A stretch of DNA of 64,000 nt. Origin: an uncultured Myxococcales bacterium. GTDB lineage: Bacteria > Myxococcota_A > UBA9042. The stretch covers positions 41,630 through 105,629 of the forward strand of contig CAIMLR010000012.1 of NCBI GenBank assembly GCA_903842345.1. Direction: 5' to 3'. Positions 8,214 to 16,740 of the stretch are shown piece after piece (position 1 is the stretch's first letter; every line of letters begins with the position of its first letter). Made by a program: the position numbers and the translations under genes. Under the pieces are notes generated by a model, which saw only the letters and a list, made by a program, of their open reading frames with translations, was not told where the DNA came from and ran no database searches.

Positions 8214-9360
8214 GCGCGAAGACGACAGCGCCGATGCCGTACGGCAGGTCATCCTCCACCTTGACCGATTTGTAGGTGGCAAAAGTGCCGACGTTGGTCG
8301 GCCCCGAGACACCCGTTACGACCGGGCCGTTGGCGCCCGTCACGATTTTCAACTTCACGCCGGCCATCGCCTTGGCGACGACGGGAAGGACCTCGTCCCC
8401 GAGCACGCCGATCCGCCAGCCGCGCGCCATGCCAGCGGCAAAGAGCGCCGAAGCCGACGTTTCGAGGTACGTCTCACCGGGGCGATTCAGCACGGTCCAC
8501 CACAGGCCAGTCGCGGGGTCCTGACGGGCAATCACCGCCGTCACCAGGTGGCGCAACGCGGCCTCAGCCTTGGCGTCCGTCTCCCCGCGCAGTTGCCTCG
8601 CCCGCAGGTAGTCCGCCAGCGCCCACACCACCCAACCGTTGCCGCGGCCCCAGAACACGTCAGGATCCTGCGCGAGGTAATTTTCAGTTGCGTGGTGAAA
8701 GAAACCTGAGGCGTCCTGCAGCTTGTCGATGAAGATGCCAACCTGCTTGCCCATCTCGTTGAGCGGCGCGGGGTCACCGGTCGCGAGCGTCAATCGCACC
8801 AGCGGCTGGCCAAACATGAAGAGGGAATCGACCCAGAGCGCCACGCCCAGCGCGTCCGTTGTTCCAAGGTGGTTCAGACCGCCCTCGGGCGTGCGCAGCG
8901 CTTGGTGATCGATGTACGTCAGAAAGTCATCGATCGGCTTCTTGTACTTCGCGTCCCCGGTCGCTTGCCAAAATGGCACATCCACGCCAACGGGCGCCGA
9001 CGTGTCGCTCGAGGTAATCGTGTAGCCAGCCGCGAGGTTGAGATCGAGCCACTTCTGCGCATACGCCAGAGTCGCGGCATTGCCGGTCACGCGGTGAAGG
9101 TCGACGAACGAGCCGAACTGCACCGCGCCGCCCCAGCTCCAGTTGAGATCCGCCTTGGGGTTCACGATCGCCTGCCGCTGCGCAATGGCCAGCGCCAAGG
9201 CCACGTTGGCAGATGCCGGATCGCGTTTGGCGGCAAAGCAGGCATCGTCGGTCGGTGCCGCCGCACCGCACCAGTCAAAGGGCGTGGACGCGGCGGGCGC
9301 CGTTTGACTGGCGCACCCAACGGCGAGCGAGAGGAGGAGCAAGGGGACAAGGCGGCGCAT
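8182..9360 (-). CDS. GH88/GH105 unsaturated glucuronyl/rhamnogalacturonyl hydrolase, lipoprotein
   Basis: 392 residues from ATG 9360. The N-terminus MRRLVPLLLLSLAVGCAS is a lipoprotein signal with Cys at position 16. The (alpha/alpha)6 barrel shows NHLGTTDALGVALWVDS, DVFWGRGNGWVVWALADYL, DPATGLWWTVLNRPG and ETSASALFAAGM, which are characteristic of GH88/GH105 enzymes that remove the unsaturated uronyl residue left by polysaccharide lyases. It starts 44 bp after the heparinase-like gene on the same strand, so lyase and hydrolase form a two-step uronan-degrading pair anchored in the envelope. A long arginine-rich frame upstream of 9360 was rejected. Confidence 0.85.
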   Translation of the reverse strand: MRRLVPLLLLSLAVGCASQTAPAASTPFDWCGAAAPTDDACFAAKRDPASANVALALAIAQRQAIVNPKADLNWSWGGAVQFGSFVDLHRVTGNAATLAYAQKWLDLNLAAGYTITSSDTSAPVGVDVPFWQATGDAKYKKPIDDFLTYIDHQALRTPEGGLNHLGTTDALGVALWVDSLFMFGQPLVRLTLATGDPAPLNEMGKQVGIFIDKLQDASGFFHHATENYLAQDPDVFWGRGNGWVVWALADYLRARQLRGETDAKAEAALRHLVTAVIARQDPATGLWWTVLNRPGETYLETSASALFAAGMARGWRIGVLGDEVLPVVAKAMAGVKLKIVTGANGPVVTGVSGPTNVGTFATYKSVKVEDDLPYGIGAVVFALIETSGLPAQ

Positions 9361-9404
9361 CGGCAGCTCCAAGGGCAAGTGGGTGAGAGGACGCACGGCA
9401 GCCC

Positions 9405-11678
9405 TTACGGCGCGAGGATTGCAACGGGCGCGGCGTTGCCGGAGAGGAGAGCGACGCCGTCGAGGGTGACGTGCGTGCCGCCCGCGATGAGCGCGTAGGC
9501 CCCGGAATCGGCAACGAGGACAAACGCCGCATCCGTTTCCAGCGTGTGCGGGCCGGGGATGACAAGCGTTGTCGCAGCCCCCGCGTCCCGCAGCCACGCC
9601 ACATCGCGCCATGCGACGCCGGCCGTCGTCCCCGCAATCGTCCACGCCGCGCCGCCGGGTCCTGCCTGCACGGAGATCACGGAAAGGGGCCCGTCATCCC
9701 CCGTTGCGCCGGCCTTCTGAGGGGAGAGGACAACAAGGAAGCCAGGCGCGATCGCAGTGACAGTGGCGTCCGCAACCGCATGGTTGCCAGAGCCGTCGAT
9801 GTCATGGACGTGCGGCGGCATCATCGTGGCAAATGGCGGCTCGATGAAGGTCGCGGGCCCCGCGGTGGTCGTCGCGTCGATCGCCAGTCCAGCCAAAGGC
9901 CGCGTCATCGTAAGGCGCCCACCCGCGAGCGTGTACGAACCGCCGACATCAAAGCCCGCCCACAGATGCGCGCGCCACTGGAACGTCCGCGGGGTCACCA
10001 CGTCGCTGTGGATTCGATCCGCCACGACAAAATAGCGCTTGCGCGCAAACGCGATCCCGCGCCGGATTTCCGCCTGCTGATAGGCGACGCGCGCCTCTGC
10101 CCACGCAACCAGGTCGCCGTCGTGGGTATTCTCCAGGAATGCGTCGGTATCTCCCCAGTTGTTCAGCAAGCCGCGTTTGGGCGCACCCACGCCGTCGATC
10201 AGCAGCACGTTGTGCGACGGCGCGTCCGTCGTCAGCGGATTGTTGAGGGGATCCGGCTTGTAGTACCCCGTGTCGATCAGCAGGTCCTCACCGTAGGCGG
10301 AGAGCGCGAACGACGCGCCGTCGGCGTGATTGTGCAACGTTTTGCGCGCCGGTCCGTGATCCGCGACCAGCATCAGCCATGTGTCGTCGGGACCCCAGCC
10401 CGAGCGAAAGACGGCTTGCCCGCCGTCCGGAAAGAAGCGATTGCGCCAGGGCGGCGGCGCGGCGACAACATCGCCGACGTGGGCGAGGTACCACGGCGTC
10501 AGGTTCTCGAACTTCTCTGTGTCAAAAGGCAGCACCGCGTTGGTGCCCCAATCCCAGAGCAGGTAGCCTGGCCCGCCGATCCCCGTCGTCAGCGCCGCGC
10601 CATCCGTGACCGCGACGTGCGTGTCGTCAAGCACCGCGCGCACGCCCGAGGGTCGGCGCAGGGACACCGACCAGTCGAGCGCCTGCAGGAAACGCGAATC
10701 GCGCAGCGGATTCTTGAGCGTGAACGGCTCGCCCTCGATGCAACCGTTGTCATCCCACGGATCCGAGGCGTTGCGCGTGAGGCACATGTGGTGGTGAATC
10801 GCATCCGCCGGGCTGTTGTGATCGAGCGCCAGCAGGAACGGCACCACCGCGGCAAAGCCAAACGAGAAGTAGAAAGGTCCCTCGCTCACGCCGCCGTCGT
10901 TCTGGACATAGTGCCCCTTGGCGCCCAGCAGGTAATCCATCTGGTCCGCCGCCCAGTCCAGCCAGCGCGGCGCGTCAGGATCGTCCGGAAACGCCAGCGC
11001 GATGTAGCCAATGGCTGAAGCCGCGCGCAACGGGTGGTTATTCTGCGTGACCGTGAACGAGAACATCTGCCAGAACGGGTCGTCCAGATACCGCGCCACG
11101 AACTTCCGGTTCACGTTGGCAATCCGCGTCTGCGCCTGCTTGGCCTCATCCGCTGTAAGCCAGGGCGTCGCGAGCAGCAGGTCCCACGTGTTGGCCATCG
11201 GCAGGAGCACGGACTGGATGTGGATGTCCAAATCCTGATCGTCGTTGTCCTCGAGGTTGTCCTGGAACGCCAGCAGGATCTGCCGCGCCTTGGCGCCCGC
11301 CGCCGCGTCATCCAGCGCCCAGGCCAGCACCGCGTTGGCCTGCGCCACCTCCGCGTTCGTCGACCACACCTTCGTATCCCACTTCCCAGCGGTCGCCAGC
11401 GGCGGTGTCGCCGCAGCCTGATCGCGCAATCGCTGCCACACGGCGGCAAATGGCGCTTGGGTCTGCCGCGCCAACAGAAGCGCCTTGTGCGCGGGCGTGT
11501 ACATCAGCCGCGGATGCGCGGGCGCAGTCGCGACGTCCGCAGTCGCCATGACGTCCGCCGCGGCTGTCGCGTCCGGGGTGGCAGTCGTGCGCGTCCCGCA
11601 GGCGGCCAGCGCGCCAAAACTGAGCGTTGTCAGAAGCGCAGCGAGAGGCTGCCGGTACGCGCATCGGAGGTGCTGCAT
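9405..11678 (-). CDS. Heparinase II/III-like polysaccharide lyase, lipoprotein
   Basis: 757 residues. A lipoprotein signal ends at LAACGTR, followed by an Ala/Asp/Thr linker and HPRLMYTP, the usual opening of alginate-lyase/heparinase II toroid domains. The beta-sandwich part carries LHNHADGASFALSAYGEDLL, DTGYY and SHNVLLIDGVG, the core signature of heparinase II/III-like proteins with its Asn/His catalytic region. Such enzymes cleave uronic-acid polysaccharides by beta-elimination. The downstream GH88/105 gene supports the assignment. The substrate (alginate, a glycosaminoglycan-like or pectic polymer) is not determined by the sequence. Confidence 0.83.
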   Translation of the reverse strand: MQHLRCAYRQPLAALLTTLSFGALAACGTRTTATPDATAAADVMATADVATAPAHPRLMYTPAHKALLLARQTQAPFAAVWQRLRDQAAATPPLATAGKWDTKVWSTNAEVAQANAVLAWALDDAAAGAKARQILLAFQDNLEDNDDQDLDIHIQSVLLPMANTWDLLLATPWLTADEAKQAQTRIANVNRKFVARYLDDPFWQMFSFTVTQNNHPLRAASAIGYIALAFPDDPDAPRWLDWAADQMDYLLGAKGHYVQNDGGVSEGPFYFSFGFAAVVPFLLALDHNSPADAIHHHMCLTRNASDPWDDNGCIEGEPFTLKNPLRDSRFLQALDWSVSLRRPSGVRAVLDDTHVAVTDGAALTTGIGGPGYLLWDWGTNAVLPFDTEKFENLTPWYLAHVGDVVAAPPPWRNRFFPDGGQAVFRSGWGPDDTWLMLVADHGPARKTLHNHADGASFALSAYGEDLLIDTGYYKPDPLNNPLTTDAPSHNVLLIDGVGAPKRGLLNNWGDTDAFLENTHDGDLVAWAEARVAYQQAEIRRGIAFARKRYFVVADRIHSDVVTPRTFQWRAHLWAGFDVGGSYTLAGGRLTMTRPLAGLAIDATTTAGPATFIEPPFATMMPPHVHDIDGSGNHAVADATVTAIAPGFLVVLSPQKAGATGDDGPLSVISVQAGPGGAAWTIAGTTAGVAWRDVAWLRDAGAATTLVIPGPHTLETDAAFVLVADSGAYALIAGGTHVTLDGVALLSGNAAPVAILAP

Positions 11679-11908
11679 GGGGATTCCTGCCGGTGGGACG
11701 TGGCGAGGCGGGCTGCCCCTGGCACGGCGACGAATCGAGTCTGAGCGCGGCGAATTGACGCGTCAAGCGCAGGCTGGATCGGCAGAAAGCAGCAAAATGG
11801 ACGGGGTGTCTCCGGCCGATCGCCGCGTTGACGGTCGCCCATCCCGAGTCGATACTTGCTGCCGTTGCGTGCGTTTCGCCGCCAACAACAACGGACAGTG
11901 AGGCGGTC

Positions 11909-12646
11909 ATGCGGCATTTGTGGTTGAGAATCGTGACGCTTGGCCTCGCGATTGGCGCGGCGGGATGCGCTGGTGCCACTGCTTCGTCGGAAGACACAAC
12001 CGCCGACGCTGCGGATGCGGAAACGGCCAGCGACGCAACGGACGCAGCCGCCGGGACGGACGCCGCGGTCACCCACGCCTTCACCTGCAATCAGGTCATG
12101 GGCGTTTCCGTCACGGGCGAATGGTTCGGCGGCGGTTTTGAGGCGCGCGTCGGTGACCCGCACTGGCAGGCAGTCACGCTCTCCCACGCCTACGTGGACC
12201 TGTGGGCTGATCCGACGAACACCGTTTGGGCCACTCCCATCACCTCCCCGTGTGCGGAACAATCGGACAGCCCGGACCGCGTGCTTTTCGTCGGCTGCAA
12301 TTGGGACTACACGACGACGGCGGAGTGGACTTCTGCGTTCACTGCGGTCATCGCCAACCTGCAGGCCAAGTACCCAAAACTCAAGCACATCGAATTGCTG
12401 ACCATGCTGCGGGCACCGGGCAACCAATCCTGCCCCGACGCGGTCAACGCGGAGACGCTTGTGCAGCCGTTCATCGACGCGGCGATCGCCAAGGTTGTCG
12501 CCGACCACCCAGGCTTCGTCTCGGCCGCGCCGCATTTTGAGGCGCCCAACTGCGACGTCTTCATCCTCGGCGGCCCCCACCTCACGCCCGACGGTCAGGC
12601 CGCGGTCGCGCAAGTGTATGGCGACTACTACGCGACCCATCAGTGA
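11909..12646 (+). CDS. Lipoprotein, possible SGNH-hydrolase-like secreted protein
   Basis: 245 residues from ATG 11909, which has AGTGAGG just upstream. The signal peptide ends GAAGCAGA, followed by a ~30-residue Asp/Ala/Thr linker and then a compact domain. FVGCNWDYTTTAEW, the segment KHIELLTML and the C-terminal GGPHLTPDGQAAVAQVYG recall the last block of SGNH/GDSL hydrolases, where the His belongs to the triad. The expected nucleophile block near the N-terminus is not obvious, so this is a tentative call. It is divergent from the heparinase-like gene and convergent with kdpE. Confidence 0.6.
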   Translation: MRHLWLRIVTLGLAIGAAGCAGATASSEDTTADAADAETASDATDAAAGTDAAVTHAFTCNQVMGVSVTGEWFGGGFEARVGDPHWQAVTLSHAYVDLWADPTNTVWATPITSPCAEQSDSPDRVLFVGCNWDYTTTAEWTSAFTAVIANLQAKYPKLKHIELLTMLRAPGNQSCPDAVNAETLVQPFIDAAIAKVVADHPGFVSAAPHFEAPNCDVFILGGPHLTPDGQAAVAQVYGDYYATHQ

Positions 12647-12731
12647 CTTGCTGCGTTGGCTGGCTCGCGGCCGGCCAGCGGGCGGGCGCTTGGCACGACA
12701 CACCGCGTTGACCGCAAGGCCAAGACTCCGG

Positions 12732-13430
12732 TCACGGCTCCCGCATCCGGTAGCCAACCGCCGGTTCGGTCAACAGCCACTCCGGCCGCGCGGCATCCTG
12801 CTCCACCTTCTTACGCAATTCGGCCATGTGCACCCGAACGTAATGGGGCTGTTCCACCGCGTTTGCCCCCCAAATCTCCTTGAGGATCTGGCGGTGGGTC
12901 AGCACCTTCCCCGCGTGGCGGGCGAGCAGCGTCAACATCTTGTACTCAATGGGTGTCAGATGGATCTCGACGCCGTCACGCGTCACGAGCCGGCGCGACA
13001 GGTCGACACGCAGCGCGCCAAAGACCAGCTCCTGTTCCGGCGCTTCCGGCGCGGCATGGCGGAGCGCGACGCGCATGCGCGCCAGGAGCTCCTTCACGCC
13101 AAACGGCTTGGTCAGATAGTCGTCGGCGCCCGCGTCCAGCGCCTCGACCTTGTCATCCTCCCGGCCACGGGCAGAGATCACCACAATCGGCACCTGGGTC
13201 CAGTCCCGCAGCGTGCGCGTCACGGTAATCCCGTCGCCGTCCGGCAGGCCGAGGTCCATCAGCAGGATCGCCGGATTGTGGCTTGTCGTCAGCATCACGG
13301 CTTCAGCGGCGGTGCCTGCCTCGAGCACGCGGTAGCCGTGTGCACCCAAGGAAGTCCGCAGAAACCGCCGCATTTGCGGTTCGTCTTCCACGATCAGCAC
13401 AAGCGGGCTCAGCGGATCAGTCGTGGTCAT
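12732..13430 (-). CDS. kdpE: KdpE, OmpR-family response regulator of potassium uptake
   Basis: 232 residues. The receiver domain has VLIVEDEPQMRR (acidic pocket), LLMDLGLPDGDG with the phosphoacceptor Asp, the SARG switch and the TKPFGVKELLAR lysine loop. The C-terminal winged helix shows LTPIEYKMLTLLARH, GKVLTHRQILKEIWG and HYVRVHMAELRKK, strongly KdpE-like. Its ATG overlaps the stop of kdpD by 4 bp. Phosphorylated by KdpD under low potassium or salt stress, it activates the kdp promoter. It is the last gene of the operon and converges on the SGNH-like lipoprotein gene. Confidence 0.96.
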   Translation of the reverse strand: MTTTDPLSPLVLIVEDEPQMRRFLRTSLGAHGYRVLEAGTAAEAVMLTTSHNPAILLMDLGLPDGDGITVTRTLRDWTQVPIVVISARGREDDKVEALDAGADDYLTKPFGVKELLARMRVALRHAAPEAPEQELVFGALRVDLSRRLVTRDGVEIHLTPIEYKMLTLLARHAGKVLTHRQILKEIWGANAVEQPHYVRVHMAELRKKVEQDAARPEWLLTEPAVGYRMREP

Positions 13431-16135
13431 GGTGGCGGCGCCTCGTCGGAAATGGCCGATGGTCCCGGCGTCAACGGTAGTTCAAGCCGGAAGGTCGCGC
13501 CACCGCCGGGAGTTGTCAGGGCGATGATGTCGCCGCCGTGTGCGTCCAGGATCCCCTTGCAGATTGCCAAGCCCAAGCCGACGCCGCCAATGCCTGTGTG
13601 TTGGCCGCGCACGAATTTGTCGAACACGTGCGCGCCAAGCGCTGGGTCCAAGCCGGGTCCATGATCCGCGACCAGAAGGACGATACCCGTCGGCTTCTCC
13701 TCCGCAAGAATTTCCAGCGCGGAGTCCGGCGGCGTATATTTGATCGCATTTTCAAGGAGATTCACCAACACTTGCTCAAAAAGCAGCGGATCAACGTGCA
13801 GCATCGGCAGCCTTGGGGGAATGCGCAAGTGAATGTCCCGCTTGCCAAGCTGCGTCTCCAACCGCGTCAACGCGGAACCGACCATCTCCTCCAGCGGCAC
13901 CCATTCGCGCTTCACCCGCATCTGACCCGACGCAAGGCGCGTCATGTCGAGGAGGTTGACGACGAGTCGCTCCAGCCGGTCCGCTTCTTCGCAGATCGCT
14001 TCGACGAGGTCGGCGCGTTCACTTGGCTGGAGCGCCTGCCCGTCGTCGCGCAGGGTCGTTGCCGCGCCCGTGATCGCCGCCAAAGGCGTGCGAAGATCAT
14101 GAGAGACGGCTGAGAGGAGGGAACTGCGCATCTCCTCGGTCCTCGCTCGCAGCTCGACGGCGCTGACGACACCGGCCAGCCGCGCGCGCTCCAGTGCAAG
14201 CGCGCCTTGGGCCATGTAGGTGCGCAGGGACGCCAACGCCTGACTGTCCAGAGCGCGGCCGCCGGGCGGCAGGATCGCCAGCGCAGTCCGGTTCCCCTCG
14301 GCCACGGGAATCGGCAGGCACAGCGCCCGGGAACCCGGCAGCGTTTCCGTTCCCAGTCCCGCTTCCCGACCGTGTTCGACAACCCAGCGCAGCACGCCGT
14401 CGTCGCTCGAATCGGTCAGCCAAGGCCCGGTTTGGGCCAGAGTGCGCCATTGGGCGCTGTCCCGGGCGACCACCCGCACGGCGCAGTCAAAGGCGCTGGC
14501 GACGTGGCCACAAAGTACCGCGGTGACGGCAGCCTCATCGCGCGCGCCGCTCAAATCGCGGCTGAGGGCGAATAGGGAGGACGTCCGCGCCTCGCGTTCG
14601 CGCGCATCCTGCTCCTGCCTGCGCGTCCGGACCATGAGCGTGCTCATCGCGACGCCGACGACGAACATGGTCGCAAACGTCAGCAAGTGCCGCGCGTCGC
14701 TCACGGAAAACGTAAAGAATGGCGGCACAAAGAAGAAGTCGTAGGCCGCGACGGAGAGGGCCGCGGCCAGAATCGACGGGCCTTGGCTCGTGCGCACCGC
14801 GACAGCCATGATGCTGAGAAGATACAGCATCACGGTATCCGGTGCGGGCAGCGCGCCCCGTCCCAGCCAAGCCAGCCCCGTGGCCGCAGCGACGGCGGCC
14901 AGCGCGAACCCATACGGCCCGGACGGGGCCGGCGAAGCCGCGGGCGGACCCTGTGGCGCCGCCGGCGCGGTTTCATCGGCCGAGATCACGTGCAGGTCAA
15001 TGTCACCGCTGCCGCGCACCACTTCGTCCAGCAGCGAGCCGCGGACAAAATCGCGCAAACGCGAGTGGGTCGGCTTGCCAATGACAATGCGCGTGACGTT
15101 GTTCTTGCGGGCGTAGTCCAGGAGCGCGGAGCTGACCTGCACGCCGGCCAAGCGGACGACCGTTCCGCCCAACGTCTCGACCAATCGCAAGTGCGCATCG
15201 AGGCGCTGCCGGTTCTCCGCTGAGTGCGGGTGCAATGGCGATTCCACAAATGCGGCAAACCAGGGCGCGTGAAGGCCCGTCGCCAGCCGACGCGCCGTGC
15301 GCACCAGGCGTGCGGAGGCGGGAGCCGGACCCACGCAGACGAGAATGCGCTCCGTCGTTCGCCACGGCGACTCGACACCCTCATCTGCGCGTTGTGCGAG
15401 CACATCCGCGTCGACGCGCTCCGCAGTCCGCCGCAACGCCAGTTCCCGCAATGCCAGCAAGTTGCCGCGCTGGAAGAAATGCTGCGCTGCCCGCACCGCC
15501 TGCTCGGGCAGGTACACCTTGCCCGCTCGTAGACGTGCCAGGAGTTCATCGGCGGAAATATCGACAAGCTCGATCTCATCGGCGCGCTCCAAAATGGAGT
15601 CCGGCACCGTTTCGCGCACCTGGACGTGGGTGATTTGGGCAACGACGTCGTTCAGGCTCTCGACGTGCTGCACGTTCAGCGTCGTGTAGACGTCGATGCC
15701 CGCTTCCAACAGTTCCAGAACGTCCTGCCACCGCTTGGCGTGCCGGGCGCCCGGCGCATTGCTGTGCGCCAGTTCGTCGACGAGGAGAACCTTGGGATGC
15801 GCTTTCAGCGCTGCATCCAGATCAAACTCGGCGAGCACTGTGTTGCCGTACGGGATCTCCTGCCGCGGCAGGACGGTCAGCCCATCCAGCAGTCGGGCCG
15901 TCTCCGCGCGGCCATGGGTTTCCAGAGTGCCAACGAGAACTTCAGTCCCGAGCGCCGCCACATCGCGCGCCACCTGCAGCATCCGAAACGTCTTGCCAAC
16001 GCCGGGCGCGAAGCCAAAGAAGACCTTGAGCTTGGCGCGGTGCTCGCGGAGGTGCGCAGCCTGCGCGCGCGCGAGGAGCGCATCCGGATCGGGACGGCGC
16101 ATTTCCGCAGAGGTGTCAGGAGCGGGCTTTGGCAT
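13427..16135 (-). CDS. kdpD: KdpD, potassium-responsive sensor histidine kinase
   Basis: 902 residues, close to the E. coli length of 894. The N-terminal KdpD domain has the Walker A loop GFAPGVGKTFRML near residue 45 and DELAHSNAPG. A universal-stress-like domain follows (residues ~240-370), then four membrane helices (DUF4118, ~400-500), a GAF-like region, the H-box SHDLRTPLA with the phosphorylated His near residue 679, and an HATPase domain with NLLENAIKYTP and DHGPGLDP. It is a full-length, intact kinase that senses potassium and turgor and phosphorylates KdpE. It begins 9 bp after kdpC. Confidence 0.97.
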   Translation of the reverse strand: MPKPAPDTSAEMRRPDPDALLARAQAAHLREHRAKLKVFFGFAPGVGKTFRMLQVARDVAALGTEVLVGTLETHGRAETARLLDGLTVLPRQEIPYGNTVLAEFDLDAALKAHPKVLLVDELAHSNAPGARHAKRWQDVLELLEAGIDVYTTLNVQHVESLNDVVAQITHVQVRETVPDSILERADEIELVDISADELLARLRAGKVYLPEQAVRAAQHFFQRGNLLALRELALRRTAERVDADVLAQRADEGVESPWRTTERILVCVGPAPASARLVRTARRLATGLHAPWFAAFVESPLHPHSAENRQRLDAHLRLVETLGGTVVRLAGVQVSSALLDYARKNNVTRIVIGKPTHSRLRDFVRGSLLDEVVRGSGDIDLHVISADETAPAAPQGPPAASPAPSGPYGFALAAVAAATGLAWLGRGALPAPDTVMLYLLSIMAVAVRTSQGPSILAAALSVAAYDFFFVPPFFTFSVSDARHLLTFATMFVVGVAMSTLMVRTRRQEQDAREREARTSSLFALSRDLSGARDEAAVTAVLCGHVASAFDCAVRVVARDSAQWRTLAQTGPWLTDSSDDGVLRWVVEHGREAGLGTETLPGSRALCLPIPVAEGNRTALAILPPGGRALDSQALASLRTYMAQGALALERARLAGVVSAVELRARTEEMRSSLLSAVSHDLRTPLAAITGAATTLRDDGQALQPSERADLVEAICEEADRLERLVVNLLDMTRLASGQMRVKREWVPLEEMVGSALTRLETQLGKRDIHLRIPPRLPMLHVDPLLFEQVLVNLLENAIKYTPPDSALEILAEEKPTGIVLLVADHGPGLDPALGAHVFDKFVRGQHTGIGGVGLGLAICKGILDAHGGDIIALTTPGGGATFRLELPLTPGPSAISDEAPPP

Positions 16136-16144
16136 GAAGCTACC

Positions 16145-16726
16145 CTACGGACGGACGGACACGTGGTCGAGCGCGAGGTTGACACAGAGAACGTTGACGT
16201 GTGCCGGACCGATCATGCCCAGCAACGGCGAATGTGTACATTGCCGCACGGCCGTTTCCACTTCACCGACCGCCACACCGCGAGCGCGCGCGATGCGGGG
16301 GACCTGGAACGCCGCCGCGGCCACCGAGATGTCGGGATCCAGACCGCTGCCTGACGCCGTGACCAAGTCGGTTGGCACGACCTGACGATTCCCCGGATCT
16401 GCGTGGCGCAGCGTCTCGATCCGCTGCTTGACCGCGGCCGCCAAAGCAGGATTGGACGGACCGAGGTTGGAGCCAGTCGAAGCGGCAGCGTTGTAGGCGA
16501 AGGGCGCAGTGGCGGACGGCCGGCTCCACAGGTACCGCTCCGCGCTGAATGCTTGCCCAACAAGCGAGGAGCCGACCGGCGTGTTGCCATCCCGCAGCAA
16601 GCTGCCGTTGGCCTGAACCGGAAAAACCGCCTGCGCCAGCCCAGTAACGAGGAGCGGATACAGCAGGCCGGTCACACACGTCAGCACCAGCAGCGCCCGA
16701 ATGGCCGTGAGAATCGTCGCTTTCAT
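16145..16726 (-). CDS. kdpC: KdpC, potassium-transporting ATPase subunit C
   Basis: 193 residues with one N-terminal membrane helix (LLVLTCVTGLLYPLLVTGLA). Family signatures are GSLLRDG, GSSLVGQAF, YLWSRPSA, SGSNLGP-like STGSNLGPSNPAL and TASGSGLDPDIS. KdpC is a periplasmically exposed subunit that binds the KdpA-KdpB complex and increases its apparent affinity. It lies 14 bp after kdpB and 9 bp before kdpD, so the regulators are probably co-transcribed with the pump. The length is normal. Confidence 0.96.
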   Translation of the reverse strand: MKATILTAIRALLVLTCVTGLLYPLLVTGLAQAVFPVQANGSLLRDGNTPVGSSLVGQAFSAERYLWSRPSATAPFAYNAAASTGSNLGPSNPALAAAVKQRIETLRHADPGNRQVVPTDLVTASGSGLDPDISVAAAAFQVPRIARARGVAVGEVETAVRQCTHSPLLGMIGPAHVNVLCVNLALDHVSVRP

Positions 16727-16740
16727 TGTCCTCTCCTCGC

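Noticed and set aside
12659..12679. GCTGGC/GCCAGC stem as terminator between the SGNH-like gene and kdpE
   Set aside because: Only a 6-bp stem with a 9-base loop and no T-run; not distinguishable from chance in GC-rich sequence.
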